From Bog-473 sp036489775 (GTDB lineage: Bacteria; Actinomycetota; Acidimicrobiia; Acidimicrobiales; RAAP-2), in assembly GCA_036489775.1 (NCBI GenBank), contig DASXFC010000038.1, forward strand, positions 98,850 through 162,849: DNA of 64,000 nucleotides, given 5' to 3'. Position numbers and translations under genes: made by a program. Below the pieces are notes generated by a model that did no database searches, was not told the origin of the DNA, and saw nothing but the letters and a program-made list of their open reading frames with translations. Below are positions 1 through 7,722 of the stretch, one piece after another. The first letter of the stretch is position 1. Each line of letters starts with the position of its first letter.

Positions 1-463
1 CGAGGTGCCCGGCATGCCGAGCCGTCTCCTCGATCATGTGCAACACGATCCAACGAACATCCGGAGGCTCGTAACTACCATGCTTGCCCAGTGGCGGAGC
101 CCCGAGCGGGGTTGTCGCCAACACGGCCTCAGACCGCGCGCACTGGTCGCGGTAAAAGGCGATGACCTCCGTCGAGGGCTCGTCGGTTGTGAACACCACC
201 GTGAGAGGGTCGTAAGGGGGCTGATCCTCGTCGAGTTCTCCTGGCAACTCCGGCTGTTTGCCCGCAACGACGCCTTGGAACCAGTGCCATTCGGCACCGC
301 CCAGGTGCTCGAGCAGCCCTGCCGGCGTCCAGCCTGTGGGCACGACCGACCGATGCCAGTCCGCCTCATCCAGCCCCTCGACGACCGCCAAGACCGCTTC
401 CCGCTGGCCGCGCAGAAAGTCTCGCAGCATCTCGTCGTCAGATTCGCGTTCGTCTTCAACCAC
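1..463 (-). CDS. DinB/DUF664 family protein, truncated by window edge
   Basis: Read from a GTG at 463 preceded by AGAGGAG about 7 bases upstream, the frame stays open to the left edge (154 codons). It encodes an acidic N-terminus, then LRGQREAVLAVVEGLDEADW and GWTPAGLLEHLGGAEWHWF, and near the edge WIVLHMIEETARHAGHL. Trp-containing turns plus an H-x(3)-E-x(2)-R-H-x-G-H pattern are typical of the DinB/DUF664 four-helix-bundle fold, whose members bind a divalent metal and often act as thiol-dependent transferases or isomerases. The C-terminus lies outside the window. The substrate cannot be inferred. A second DinB-like gene occurs near 31.5 kb. Confidence 0.8.
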   Translation of the reverse strand, partial: MVEDERESDDEMLRDFLRGQREAVLAVVEGLDEADWHRSVVPTGWTPAGLLEHLGGAEWHWFQGVVAGKQPELPGELDEDQPPYDPLTVVFTTDEPSTEVIAFYRDQCARSEAVLATTPLGAPPLGKHGSYEPPDVRWIVLHMIEETARHAGHL

Positions 464-687
464 ATTCGCTCCTCTCAAGTGGGCGAGTTCACCGGCAGGC
501 TCCCCGGCCAACTGATCCCGAGTGACGTCGGTGGTCAACGTATCCACCGGAACTAGCACCCGGCAAAGACCGCGGGGCGCCCACACCGCCGGATCGGTGG
601 GCCTTCGAACCCACTATGAAAGCCAGAATCGGTCCTTAAGCGACGGCTTCACTTGCGGAGAGGAGCACTGCGGCCGAGGCTATAAGT

Positions 688-1368
688 GTGGATGATGTGG
701 AGACGTCGACCGACTCTGAAGCTCTAACAACCCAGCATCTTGACGTCTATGCGACCAAGAATGGTCAGTGGAATCCCGACAATGGAGACATCGAGATCCC
801 TGCAGGCTGGGAGTTCTTGCCCTCTGGCGATGCCTTCTTGACCCGAACTGTCAGGGCTTCGGGCGCCTACTGGCTGTCGTGGCAACCGCGGAGCCAGAGC
901 CGGCAGCATCGTCGGCTCCTCGGACTGTGGGCACCTAGCCAGGCAATTGAGGAAGCTCAGGTGCGCGCCGAGGAGACGGCCGCGCGGCGAGCGGCCAAGC
1001 GTGCCGTAGATGCTCAGTCACGTCAGCGTCAGGAAGATCTCTATCGAGACGAGCTAGAAGACGCCATCGTGCGCTTCCTCGACTTCGCCCAACAACACCA
1101 AGAACTCGAACGTCGGATCGCCAAAGAGACCGCAGCCCATGCAGCCGTTGTAGGCAGCGGCCGAGTGGGCCGGACCCGCATGCTCGCTATCGACGATCGG
1201 GCTGCTCTTAGCGTCCGGGCTTACATTCGGCACCGCTTCACGAGCTACCACGATCACCTCGATGCATTATCGCCCGAGCACTGGGACGAGACGTATCTAT
1301 ACAGAGAGATCAAAGGAGGGGCGAACGAAGCGGTCGACCGCTTCCTCGCTGATCACCGCCGCGCTTGA
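688..1368 (+). CDS. DUF2293 family protein
   Basis: A 226-residue protein starting at GTG. The N-terminal part (about residues 40-90, GWEFLPSGDAFLTRTVRASG followed by YWLSWQ and LGLWAP) and the C-terminal part (about 170-225, RAYIRHRFTSYHDHLD) match my memory of DUF2293 proteins, which share a 'GW-x-LP-x-GDAxLTR' opening and an 'I-x-H-x-FT-x-YD' closing domain. A charged, probably helical stretch rich in Arg, Ala and Glu links them (about 95-150). No catalytic motif is obvious and the function of the family is not known to me. A GGAGAGGAG sequence lies 20-30 bases upstream, rather far for a ribosome-binding site. A hairpin terminator follows at 1458. Confidence 0.7.
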   Translation: MDDVETSTDSEALTTQHLDVYATKNGQWNPDNGDIEIPAGWEFLPSGDAFLTRTVRASGAYWLSWQPRSQSRQHRRLLGLWAPSQAIEEAQVRAEETAARRAAKRAVDAQSRQRQEDLYRDELEDAIVRFLDFAQQHQELERRIAKETAAHAAVVGSGRVGRTRMLAIDDRAALSVRAYIRHRFTSYHDHLDALSPEHWDETYLYREIKGGANEAVDRFLADHRRA

Positions 1369-1457
1369 GGCGTTGCACGCCGCCAGAAGGCACCCCTACC
1401 CCTAACGGCGAACAGGGCACCCACAATGCGACTGCATCAACGTGTCAAGCGGCGCGC

Positions 1458-1481
1458 AGAAGGGGCCCGCAGGCCCCTTCT
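1458..1481 (+). terminator. Hairpin terminator downstream of the DUF2293 gene
   Basis: A perfect 10-bp inverted repeat (AGAAGGGGCC / GGCCCCTTCT) with a 4-base loop (CGCA) starts 89 bases after the stop codon. The T-run after the stem is short (TTG), as is common in high-GC actinobacteria. The symmetry is seen directly; terminator function is inferred. Confidence 0.6.
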
Positions 1482-1555
1482 TGCCGACCACCTCGCTCTG
1501 ACTAACCGCCATATTACAGGACACATATCAACGGCGGCCGACCATTCCTTCTGAT

Positions 1556-1624
1556 GCCCTGGGTCTGGACGACTGCCTTGCTCTGACTACGCGAGGACAC
1601 CGGGTTCGATCCCCGGCCGGGGCG
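1556..1624 (+). pseudogene. tRNA-like relic, Val(GAC)-like, with defective D-arm
   Basis: GCCCTGG (1556-1562) can pair with CCGGGGC (1617-1623) as a 7-bp acceptor stem with one G-U. A perfect T-arm CCGGG-TTCGATC-CCCGG occupies 1600-1616. CTTGC/GCGAG (1577-1581/1591-1595) forms an anticodon-like stem around a 9-base loop containing CTGAC. The interval where the D-arm should lie is only about 14 bases and forms no stem, and the anticodon loop is 2 bases too long. This looks like a decayed or truncated tRNA gene rather than a functional one. A residual integration scar is an alternative, but no integrase is nearby. Confidence 0.4.
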
Positions 1625-1634
1625 TTCCACCCGA

Positions 1635-1682
1635 GAGTCGGGCTGCTGATGGCTAGTCACCGTCGATTCAGCAGCCCGACTC
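1635..1682. terminator. 15-bp perfect inverted repeat beside the tRNA genes
   Basis: GAGTCGGGCTGCTGA (1635-1649) and its exact reverse complement (1668-1682) are separated by 18 bases. A shorter third copy (CTGAGTCGGGGA) follows near 1701. It sits between the tRNA-like relic and the 3' end of tRNA-Gly, so it could terminate either transcript. There is no T-run. Confidence 0.45.
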
Positions 1683-1732
1683 AGCGGGCTCAACTATGCG
1701 CTGAGTCGGGGATATGGGGCACTACTGAAGAG

Positions 1733-1803
<71 letters not shown>

Positions 1804-1827
1804 GAATCGGTGGCAGTCTAAAGCGTC

Positions 1828-1833
1828 TACCGT
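1828..1833 (+). promoter_or_regulatory. TACCGT -10 box for a leaderless globin transcript
   Basis: TACCGT fits the TAnnnT -10 consensus and ends 7 bases before the globin ATG, with no Shine-Dalgarno sequence between. A transcript starting about 7 bases after this box would begin at or next to the start codon. The same arrangement recurs at four other genes here. No good -35 is visible. Confidence 0.4.
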
Positions 1834-1840
1834 CCCCCTC

Positions 1841-2221
1841 ATGGAAGCGCTGTTCGATCGGGTGGGTGGGGAGCCATTCTTCCTGGACCTGGTCGAACGC
1901 TTCTACCTGGGCGTCGCCGGGGATCCACTGCTTCGCCCGCTCTACCCTGATGATCTGAGCGAGTCCATCAGCCATCTGGCGCTCTTTCTCATCCAGTACT
2001 GGGGTGGGCCCCCCACCTACAACGAGCAGCGGGGGCACCCGCGCCTGCGTATGCGCCATGCACCCTTCGTGATCGGTCCGGCCGAGCGTGACGCCTGGAT
2101 GCGCCATATGGATGCGGCGGTGGGCGCGCTTGAGGCGGCCGGGCGGGTCGGTCCGGGCGATGCCGAGGAACTCCGCAGCTATTTCGAGATGGCAGCCGGG
2201 TCGCTCGTCAACGCCCCCTGA
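1841..2221 (+). CDS. Group II truncated haemoglobin (GlbO-like)
   Basis: A 126-residue protein. LFDRVGGEPFFLDLVERFY at the start, then DPLLRPLYP, LALFLIQYWGGP, GHPRLRMRHAPFVIG and WMRHM match the 2-over-2 globin fold of the TrHbII group. The His in RMRHAPF corresponds to the proximal haem ligand, and the Trp in DAWMRHM is the conserved G8 Trp. Such proteins bind O2 or NO and are linked to oxidative or nitrosative stress tolerance. The length is normal. It ends 4 bases before the stop of the convergent enoyl-CoA hydratase gene. Confidence 0.92.
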   Translation: MEALFDRVGGEPFFLDLVERFYLGVAGDPLLRPLYPDDLSESISHLALFLIQYWGGPPTYNEQRGHPRLRMRHAPFVIGPAERDAWMRHMDAAVGALEAAGRVGPGDAEELRSYFEMAAGSLVNAP

Positions 2222-2224
2222 CCT

Positions 2225-3028
2225 TCAGTCCTTGAAGTCGGGGGGCCGTTTCTCCTTGCGGGCCGCCACCGACTCCTGGAAGTTCTGCGTCGTGATACGT
2301 ACGAAGAGCTGCGAGGTTCCTTCGGCGTCCATGTGGGCCTGCAGGCTCGAAGCGTCGAGGCTGTTCCAGAGCTGCCGCTTGGTGAGTTCGATGCCGGTCC
2401 GGCTCCAGCCGATGATGCGGTCGGCCAGATCGAAGACGTGCCCGAAGAGATCGCCTTGGGACACCACGGTGGAGACCAGACCGATCCGCTCGGCTTCCTC
2501 AGCTGAAACGTCGCGTCCGGTCAACATGATCTCAGCCGCCCGGGACTGCCCGACCGAGCGGGGGAGGAGAAAGCTGAGACCGAGTTCGGCCGCTGTCAGC
2601 CCGTTGTTGATGCCGGCGGCCCGGAAGTAGGCCTCCTCGGCGGCCACCCGGATGTCGGCGGCCAAGGCCAGGCAGAATCCGCCCCCGATGGCCGGACCGT
2701 TCACCGCCGCGATGACCGGCTGGTGCAGCCGCGTGAGTGTGGTGATCACGTCGTCGAGCAACTCCATCGAACGCAGGGCCATAGTCGGGAGCGTCAAGTC
2801 GTCGATGTTCGGGATGGTGCCCGGGTCCTCGAGGTCGGCCCCCGAGCAGAAGCCACTCCCGGCCCCGGTGATGACGACCACCCGGACCTCGTTGTCGTAC
2901 CCGATCTCGCGCAGGGTGTCACGGAACGGGATCATGACGTCGAAGGCCATGGCATTCATCCGATCGGGGCGGTTGAGCGTGACCACGGCCACGCCCGGGT
3001 GGGACTTGTCGACGGTGACGAAGGACAT
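2225..3028 (-). CDS. Enoyl-CoA hydratase/isomerase family protein
   Basis: A 267-residue crotonase-fold protein starting MSFVTVDKSHPGVAVVTLNRP. Typical blocks are present: NRPDRMNAM, GAGSGFCSGADL (oxyanion loop), VNGPAIGGGFCLALAADIRVA (CoA-binding core) and the C-terminal LTGRDVSAEEAERIGLVS. Glu in AELGLSFLLPR is at the usual position of a catalytic acid. It probably hydrates or isomerises an acyl-CoA in beta-oxidation, but substrate cannot be read. The frame is open about 50 codons further upstream, but that part is low-complexity Pro/Arg, so I place the start at 3028. Confidence 0.9.
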   Translation of the reverse strand: MSFVTVDKSHPGVAVVTLNRPDRMNAMAFDVMIPFRDTLREIGYDNEVRVVVITGAGSGFCSGADLEDPGTIPNIDDLTLPTMALRSMELLDDVITTLTRLHQPVIAAVNGPAIGGGFCLALAADIRVAAEEAYFRAAGINNGLTAAELGLSFLLPRSVGQSRAAEIMLTGRDVSAEEAERIGLVSTVVSQGDLFGHVFDLADRIIGWSRTGIELTKRQLWNSLDASSLQAHMDAEGTSQLFVRITTQNFQESVAARKEKRPPDFKD

Positions 3029-3062
3029 CGGCGGAGCGTAGGGCGCGCCGGCCCTTCGGGGC

Positions 3063-3590
3063 CTATCGGTGCGAGGTCGGTTGGCGCCGGGCCATCCAGC
3101 GCAGGCGGGCCGCCCGGGCGTCCCAGGAGTAGACCACGGCGGTTCCGACCAAGAGGTCATGGAGGGCCCGGCGCTCACGTTGGTAGATGATGCCGACGAA
3201 ACCCAAGAAGGCCGGAACGATGCTCAGAGGCACGCAGAGCGTGCGCAGCACGGCTTGGCGGGTGCTGATGGATGCGCCGTCCGCCGTCACCACCTGGATC
3301 CCGAAGATGGCCATGCCGATGGTCTTCCCGCTCACCGCCCACGGGTAGGTGAAGTAGACGAACTCCCAGATCACCAGCAGGACAACCGTCAGGATCTGGT
3401 GGTGCGAGATGGTGAGGGAGTGCCCGGTGGTCAGCTCGCTGGCCAGCGAGAGCAGGCCGGCCCCGGCGCTGAAGAGACCCCAGGAGGCTCCGACATCGGC
3501 GCCGAAGGCCAGCAGGCGGCTGGCCGCGCCGGCGTAGTGGCCCTGACGGCCAACCGTCATCTCCACCGAGGGTGCCGGCAATGAGGTCAT
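3063..3590 (-). CDS. RDD family membrane protein
   Basis: A 175-residue protein with an RDD domain: YAGAASRLLAFGADVGAS at the start (here R-x(5)-D, with Ala-Asp replacing the paired Asp), a membrane segment near residues 35-60 and another near 68-85, then GKTIGMAIFGIQVV, a further hydrophobic segment and YQRERRALHDLLVGTAVVY. The last two motifs are the hallmark of the family. RDD proteins are integral membrane proteins of largely unknown function; some are linked to ion exchange. Its ATG overlaps the stop of the upstream repeat protein (ATGA), so the two are translationally coupled. Confidence 0.88.
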   Translation of the reverse strand: MTSLPAPSVEMTVGRQGHYAGAASRLLAFGADVGASWGLFSAGAGLLSLASELTTGHSLTISHHQILTVVLLVIWEFVYFTYPWAVSGKTIGMAIFGIQVVTADGASISTRQAVLRTLCVPLSIVPAFLGFVGIIYQRERRALHDLLVGTAVVYSWDARAARLRWMARRQPTSHR

Positions 3591-4102
3591 GGTCCGACCT
3601 GGTGACCAACCAGGGCGGGCGGCCCGAGCGGCAGGTTGTCGATCTTGCGTCCGACCAACCGGTTACCCCAACGGAAGGCGAAGTCGTCCAGCCCGACCCC
3701 GTGGCTGCGCACCACGTCGAGCATCTCGGTCAGGACACCGGAGGTGGATCGGGCGATGATCGAGCCCAGCTCGGTGTGCTGCACCAGGTTGTCGATGTCG
3801 ATCTGATCGGCGATGGCGTTCACGTCGATCCGGGCCACGATGCCCTCGATGTCGATGCGGTCGACGATCTTCTCGACATCGATCCGATCCACGATCTTGT
3901 CGATGTCGATGCGGTCGACGATGTGCTCGATGTTGACCCGATCGACGATCTTGTCCACGTCGACACGGCTGACGATCTTGTCGACGTCCACCTTGTCGAT
4001 GACGGCGTCGATATCAATGGCGTCCACCACCAGGGAGACGATGCGGTCGGCGATGGCTTGGGCTAACTGGTCGATGCGCGACCCGGCCGGGCTGGGGCTC
4101 AT
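3587..4102 (-). CDS. Nine-residue-repeat protein coupled to an RDD protein
   Basis: A 171-residue cytosolic-looking protein with no membrane segment. Residues 29-109 consist of nine tandem 9-residue repeats with consensus (I/V)D(I/V)(D/E)xIVxR, for example VDVDKIVSR, IDIDKIVDR and IDVEKIVDR. The C-terminal 60 residues (TSGVLTEMLDVVRSHGVGLD and RWGNRLVGRKIDNLPLG) are non-repetitive. I recall similar repeats joined to RDD domains in other actinobacteria. Here repeat and RDD parts are separate genes joined by an ATGA overlap. I chose the ATG at 4102 because residues upstream in frame resemble no protein. Function unknown; a soluble partner of the RDD membrane domain is the likeliest role. Confidence 0.75.
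   Translation of the reverse strand: MSPSPAGSRIDQLAQAIADRIVSLVVDAIDIDAVIDKVDVDKIVSRVDVDKIVDRVNIEHIVDRIDIDKIVDRIDVEKIVDRIDIEGIVARIDVNAIADQIDIDNLVQHTELGSIIARSTSGVLTEMLDVVRSHGVGLDDFAFRWGNRLVGRKIDNLPLGPPALVGHQVGP
3776..4018 (-). repeat. Nine imperfect 27-bp tandem repeats within a coding region
   Basis: DNA encoding the nine 9-residue repeats described above. Units keep alternating hydrophobic and acidic codons while third positions vary, so the repeat is conserved as protein rather than being recent DNA slippage. Confidence 0.85.
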
Positions 4103-4211
4103 GGGCGGTGTCCGTCGTGTGTCACCGGTGTGATCCTTGCATCGGGCCCGGTGCGGGAGCGGGATGTCTGCGGTACGGTCGGTCTGACGGTCTCTCGACG
4201 AAGGAGCGTGA

Positions 4212-5000
4212 GTGGTGGAGTACGAGAAGTACGACGATGGCGTGCCCTCCTGGGTGGATATGTCGGCCCCTGATCTGAACAAGTCAAAGGCTTTCTACGC
4301 CGGTTTGCTGGGCTGGGAAACCCCGGAGGGGGAAGGGGAGGCCGGTGGCTACAGCGTGTGCCTGCTGCGAGGCAAGACCGTGGCCGGCTTGAGCCCCCAG
4401 TTCAACCCCGATTCCCCGCCGGCCTGGGTGACCTATGTCAACGTCGACGACGCTGATGCCACCATCGCCAAGGTGAAGGCCAACGGCGGCATGGTCTTCG
4501 TCGAGCCGATGGACGTGATCGGCGCCGGACGCATGGCCATCTTCGCCGACCCGTTGGGTGCGGTGATCGGGCTGTGGCAGCCGGGGAACCACATGGGGGC
4601 CCAACTGGTGAATGAGCCGGGCACCTACTGCTGGAGCGAGCTGATCACCACCGACCTCGACGCGGCCAGGACCTTCTACCGGGCCGTGTTCGGCTGGGAC
4701 GGCGAGGACCAGGGTCCTCCCGGAGGTCCGGTGGCCTACACCGAGTGGAAGCTCGGTGGCCGCTCGGTCGGCGGGATGATGCTGAAGAACGAGAACATGC
4801 CGGCTGACATGCCGCCCAGCTGGGGCGTCTACTTCGCGGTCGAGGACTGCGACGCCGCGGTGGCCAAGGCCCAGGAGCTGGGGGCCACCCTGTTCCACGG
4901 GCCGATCGACATCGAACCGGGTCGCTTCGCCGTCCTGTCGGATCCCCAGGGTGCCGTGCTCCAGGTCATGGGCCTCAAGGGCGAGATCGCCCCGTCGTAA
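4212..5000 (+). CDS. VOC family protein with two glyoxalase-like domains
   Basis: A 262-residue protein with two tandem VOC modules. Module 1 (about 10-125) opens with PSWVDMSAPDLNKSKAFYAG and ends with GRMAIFADPLGAVIGLWQP. Module 2 (about 135-258) opens with YCWSELITTDLDAARTFYRA and ends with GRFAVLSDPQGAVLQVM. Two such modules in one chain normally form one metal-dependent active site. Actinobacterial relatives are annotated as glyoxalase or hydroxylase-like proteins without known substrate. AAGGAG at 4201-4206 supports a GTG start at 4212 (or 4215). It is divergent from the RDD pair and followed after 1 base by an aldo/keto reductase. Confidence 0.9.
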   Translation: MVEYEKYDDGVPSWVDMSAPDLNKSKAFYAGLLGWETPEGEGEAGGYSVCLLRGKTVAGLSPQFNPDSPPAWVTYVNVDDADATIAKVKANGGMVFVEPMDVIGAGRMAIFADPLGAVIGLWQPGNHMGAQLVNEPGTYCWSELITTDLDAARTFYRAVFGWDGEDQGPPGGPVAYTEWKLGGRSVGGMMLKNENMPADMPPSWGVYFAVEDCDAAVAKAQELGATLFHGPIDIEPGRFAVLSDPQGAVLQVMGLKGEIAPS

Positions 5001-5001
5001 A

Positions 5002-5862
5002 ATGGAGCAGCGCCGCTTGGGCCGTACCGGGCACCTCAGCAGCGTGGCCATCCTGGGCGGTGCGGCCTGCTGGGGTACCACCGAAGAGGTGGCCGGAGCC
5101 TGGCTGGAGCAGGCGCTGGCCGCCGGCGTCAATCACCTCGACATCGCCCCCCAGTACGGCGCGGCCGAGTCGGTGGTGGGTCCCCATCTGGCTCGCCACC
5201 GTGACGCCATGTTCGTCGCCGGCAAGACCCTGCGGGCCAATCCTGACGGGGTCCAGGACCAGTTCGACACCACGCGCCGTCTCTTGCACGCCGACGTGCT
5301 CGATCTGTACCAGGCCCATGCCGTAACCACCCTCGAGGAACTGGATCGGCGCTCGCCGGCGTTGGAGCGCATCGTGGCCTTGCGCGAGCAGGGCTCCACC
5401 CGCTTCGCCGGCATCACCGGTCACGACCTCGAGGTGCCGCGGGTATTCCTCGAGGCGCTGCGCCGTTTCGACCTCGACACCGTGATGTTCCCGGTCTATC
5501 CCGGCGTCTGGGGTCGTCCCGACTTCCGCGAACCGGCCGAGGAGCTGTTGGCCCTGTGTGCCGAGCGCGACCTCGGGGTCATGGTTATCAAGGCGGTGGC
5601 CCGCCGGCCCTGGGCCCAAGGCCAGGACCGCTGGGCCGACTCGTGGTACGAACCGGCCCGGCGCGACGAGGAGATCGAGCGCGGCGTGCGTTTCGCCCTG
5701 TCCACTCCGGGGGTGCAAGCCTTCTGCACTCCGGGCGACATCGCTCTGCTGCCTCGAGTGCTGGCGGCGGCCGAGAACTACCAGCCGTTCAGCCCCGAGC
5801 AGCGCCAAGGGGCCATCGAGGCCATGCAAGAAGACGCGTTGATCTTCCCGATGCCCCGATAG
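5002..5862 (+). CDS. Aldo/keto reductase family protein
   Basis: A 286-residue protein starting at the ATG one base after the VOC stop codon, so the pair probably shares one mRNA. The sequence opens MEQRRLGRTGHLSSVAILGG. The candidate catalytic tetrad is D47 and Y52 (NHLDIAPQYG), K75 (VAGKT) and H106 (LYQAHAV), as in NADPH-dependent AKR enzymes with a TIM-barrel fold. Members reduce aldehydes or ketones; this subgroup resembles bacterial oxidoreductases acting on small carbonyls. Some flanking AKR motifs are divergent, so activity is inferred. Ends 6 bases before a convergent gene. Confidence 0.88.
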   Translation: MEQRRLGRTGHLSSVAILGGAACWGTTEEVAGAWLEQALAAGVNHLDIAPQYGAAESVVGPHLARHRDAMFVAGKTLRANPDGVQDQFDTTRRLLHADVLDLYQAHAVTTLEELDRRSPALERIVALREQGSTRFAGITGHDLEVPRVFLEALRRFDLDTVMFPVYPGVWGRPDFREPAEELLALCAERDLGVMVIKAVARRPWAQGQDRWADSWYEPARRDEEIERGVRFALSTPGVQAFCTPGDIALLPRVLAAAENYQPFSPEQRQGAIEAMQEDALIFPMPR

Positions 5863-5868
5863 GAACCG

Positions 5869-6903
5869 TCAAACCGATCCGATGGCGCTGACCGCCTCGG
5901 CGAAGGCGGCGTCGTCGGTGCTGTCGGCCGGCGGTGACACCACGATGCCCTGCCCCAGGCCACCGAAGCGTTCGGCCAACACGCCGGGCAGTTCCTCGAA
6001 TGTCCCGACGGGGATGAGCGCGTCCAAAATTTCGTCGGAGAGCAGGTGGCCCAGATCGTCCCAGCGGTCCTGGTGGATCAGCGTCCGTAGTTGTGGCCCG
6101 AGGTCGCCCCATCCGTAGAGCTCCAGAGTGGGCCGGTAGGCCGGGGTCGAGTACAAGAAGGCGAGCAGGCGGCGTTGCCGTTCCCGCTCGGCTTCGAGGG
6201 CAGTCGGGCTGGCACCGGTAAGGACCTGGGTGCCGATGACCAGCTCGAAGCCGTGCGCGGCCAGATCGCGTCCGGCGCGGCTCGCTCCCTCGGCCAGGCC
6301 GGGCCGGCAGACCGTCTCGAGGTAGCGCGGGTTCGAGTTGGTGGGATGGGTGACGAACCCGTCGGCCAGTTCACCGCCCAGGGCACAGGCCTTCCGCTGC
6401 ACTCCGCCGAGGTAGAGGCGAGGGGGCACCGTGACCTCGTCGGGGCCGGGGTTGAAGTACGGCTGCAGGCGGGTCACCGAGTAGTGGCGGCTGGTGAACG
6501 ATGGTGCCGTGCCGGTTCGGAACGACTCGAAGCAGGCGCGTACGGCGCCGACGTAGTCGCGCAGCTGCCCCAACGGATCGTCGCTGAAAGGCATGGCGTA
6601 ACGACCCTCGATGTTCTGCCGGATTTGGGTCCCCAGCCCCAGTTCGAACCGGCCGTCGCTGAACTTGGCCAGGTCCCAGGCCGCGTAGGCGGTCAGGGTG
6701 GGACTGCGCACGAAGGCCAGGGTGACGCTGGTGCGGATGGTCAGGCGTTCGGTGTGCTCGACGGCCAGGAGGGCCATGGCCAATCCGTCGTGGACCGTCT
6801 CGGCCACATGCAGGCCGTCGTAGCCGAGGCGCTCCACCCGTCGGGCATGGGCGATCAGCTGCGAGGGACTCAGCCGCGGGTCCATGCCCGCATAGACCTT
6901 CAC
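5869..6903 (-). CDS. F420-dependent LLM-class oxidoreductase (TIGR03617-like)
   Basis: A 344-residue luciferase-like monooxygenase-fold protein. The GTG at 6903 gives MKVYAGMDPRLSPSQLIAHA, then LGYDGLHVAETVHDGL, VRSPTLTAYAAWDLAKFSDG, FELGLGTQIRQNIEGRYAMP and DGFVTHPTNSNPRYLE. These match the TIGR03617 subgroup of coenzyme-F420-dependent oxidoreductases as I remember it. The true substrate of the subgroup is unknown. The frame is open upstream of 6903, but that overlaps the enoyl-CoA hydratase coding region. The start lies 2 bases after that gene's stop, so this is the last gene of a co-directional run. Confidence 0.88.
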   Translation of the reverse strand: MKVYAGMDPRLSPSQLIAHARRVERLGYDGLHVAETVHDGLAMALLAVEHTERLTIRTSVTLAFVRSPTLTAYAAWDLAKFSDGRFELGLGTQIRQNIEGRYAMPFSDDPLGQLRDYVGAVRACFESFRTGTAPSFTSRHYSVTRLQPYFNPGPDEVTVPPRLYLGGVQRKACALGGELADGFVTHPTNSNPRYLETVCRPGLAEGASRAGRDLAAHGFELVIGTQVLTGASPTALEAERERQRRLLAFLYSTPAYRPTLELYGWGDLGPQLRTLIHQDRWDDLGHLLSDEILDALIPVGTFEELPGVLAERFGGLGQGIVVSPPADSTDDAAFAEAVSAIGSV

Positions 6904-6905
6904 GC

Positions 6906-7691
6906 TCAGGTGGGACCGCTGCTCTGGGCTCGGCCCCGGGCGATGATCGCCTCGCGTTGGGCGGCCAGGCGATCCTGGTCGAAGCGGGACTCGATCCATT
7001 CGCGCGACCAACGTGACTCGCGGACCCAGGCTTCTCGCCCCGACAGAGCTCCCACCTCGTCGTACATCCGTCGGATCTCTGCGATGTTGTCCCTTGGGAT
7101 GCCGACCACCGCGGCAGCGATGGCGCGGGCGCGGGCGAGCAAAGACTCGTGGGGAACCACCTCGACCACCAGGCCCCAGTCTCGGGCCGTCTCGGCATCG
7201 ATGAAGTCGCCGGTGAACGACATGCGGCGGGCTCGGTCGATCCCGATGAGCTCGGGGAGGCGGATTGTCAAGCCGCCACCGGGCATGGCGCCCACCCGGG
7301 CGTGCGTATCGGCGAAGCGGGCCCGATCGGATGCGATGAGGAAGTCACAACCCATGGCCAGCTCGAGCCCACCGGTGACGGCCGCCCCATTGATGGCGCC
7401 GATGATCGGCGTCTCGTGCTCGGGCATGAGGCCGAGATGCTTGACCGGCGTGCGGGCCCGGTTCTGCTGGACCGATCGCAGCTCGGTCGAGAGGCCTCGA
7501 AGGTCGAATCCCGCGCAGAAGGCGGGGTCGGCGCCGGTGAGGATCATGCAGCCCACGTCGTCGCGACCGTCGAGCTCCAATATGGTGTCGTCGAGCAGAG
7601 CCGTGACCTCGCCCGACAACGCATTGCGGTTCTCGGGTCGGTTGAGGGTGATCAGGCCGATGCCGTCGGCCACCTCGCATTCCACCAGCAT
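6906..7691 (-). CDS. Enoyl-CoA hydratase/isomerase family protein
   Basis: A 261-residue crotonase-fold protein from the ATG at 7691 (MLVECEVADGIGLITLNRPE). It carries NRPENRNALSGEV, GADPAFCAGFDLRGL, NGAAVTGGLELAMGCDFLIA and FADTHARVGAMPGGGLTIRL, all standard. In many hydratases the segment after GAMP carries a catalytic Glu; here GGGLTIRLPE shifts the acidic residue, so hydratase activity itself is less certain than the fold. It follows the SnoaL-like gene after 31 bases and precedes the LLM oxidoreductase, so the three probably belong to one transcript. Confidence 0.88.
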   Translation of the reverse strand: MLVECEVADGIGLITLNRPENRNALSGEVTALLDDTILELDGRDDVGCMILTGADPAFCAGFDLRGLSTELRSVQQNRARTPVKHLGLMPEHETPIIGAINGAAVTGGLELAMGCDFLIASDRARFADTHARVGAMPGGGLTIRLPELIGIDRARRMSFTGDFIDAETARDWGLVVEVVPHESLLARARAIAAAVVGIPRDNIAEIRRMYDEVGALSGREAWVRESRWSREWIESRFDQDRLAAQREAIIARGRAQSSGPT

Positions 7692-7722
7692 CAGTTCGTG
7701 CCTCGCTCTCCTGTTGTCGCCC

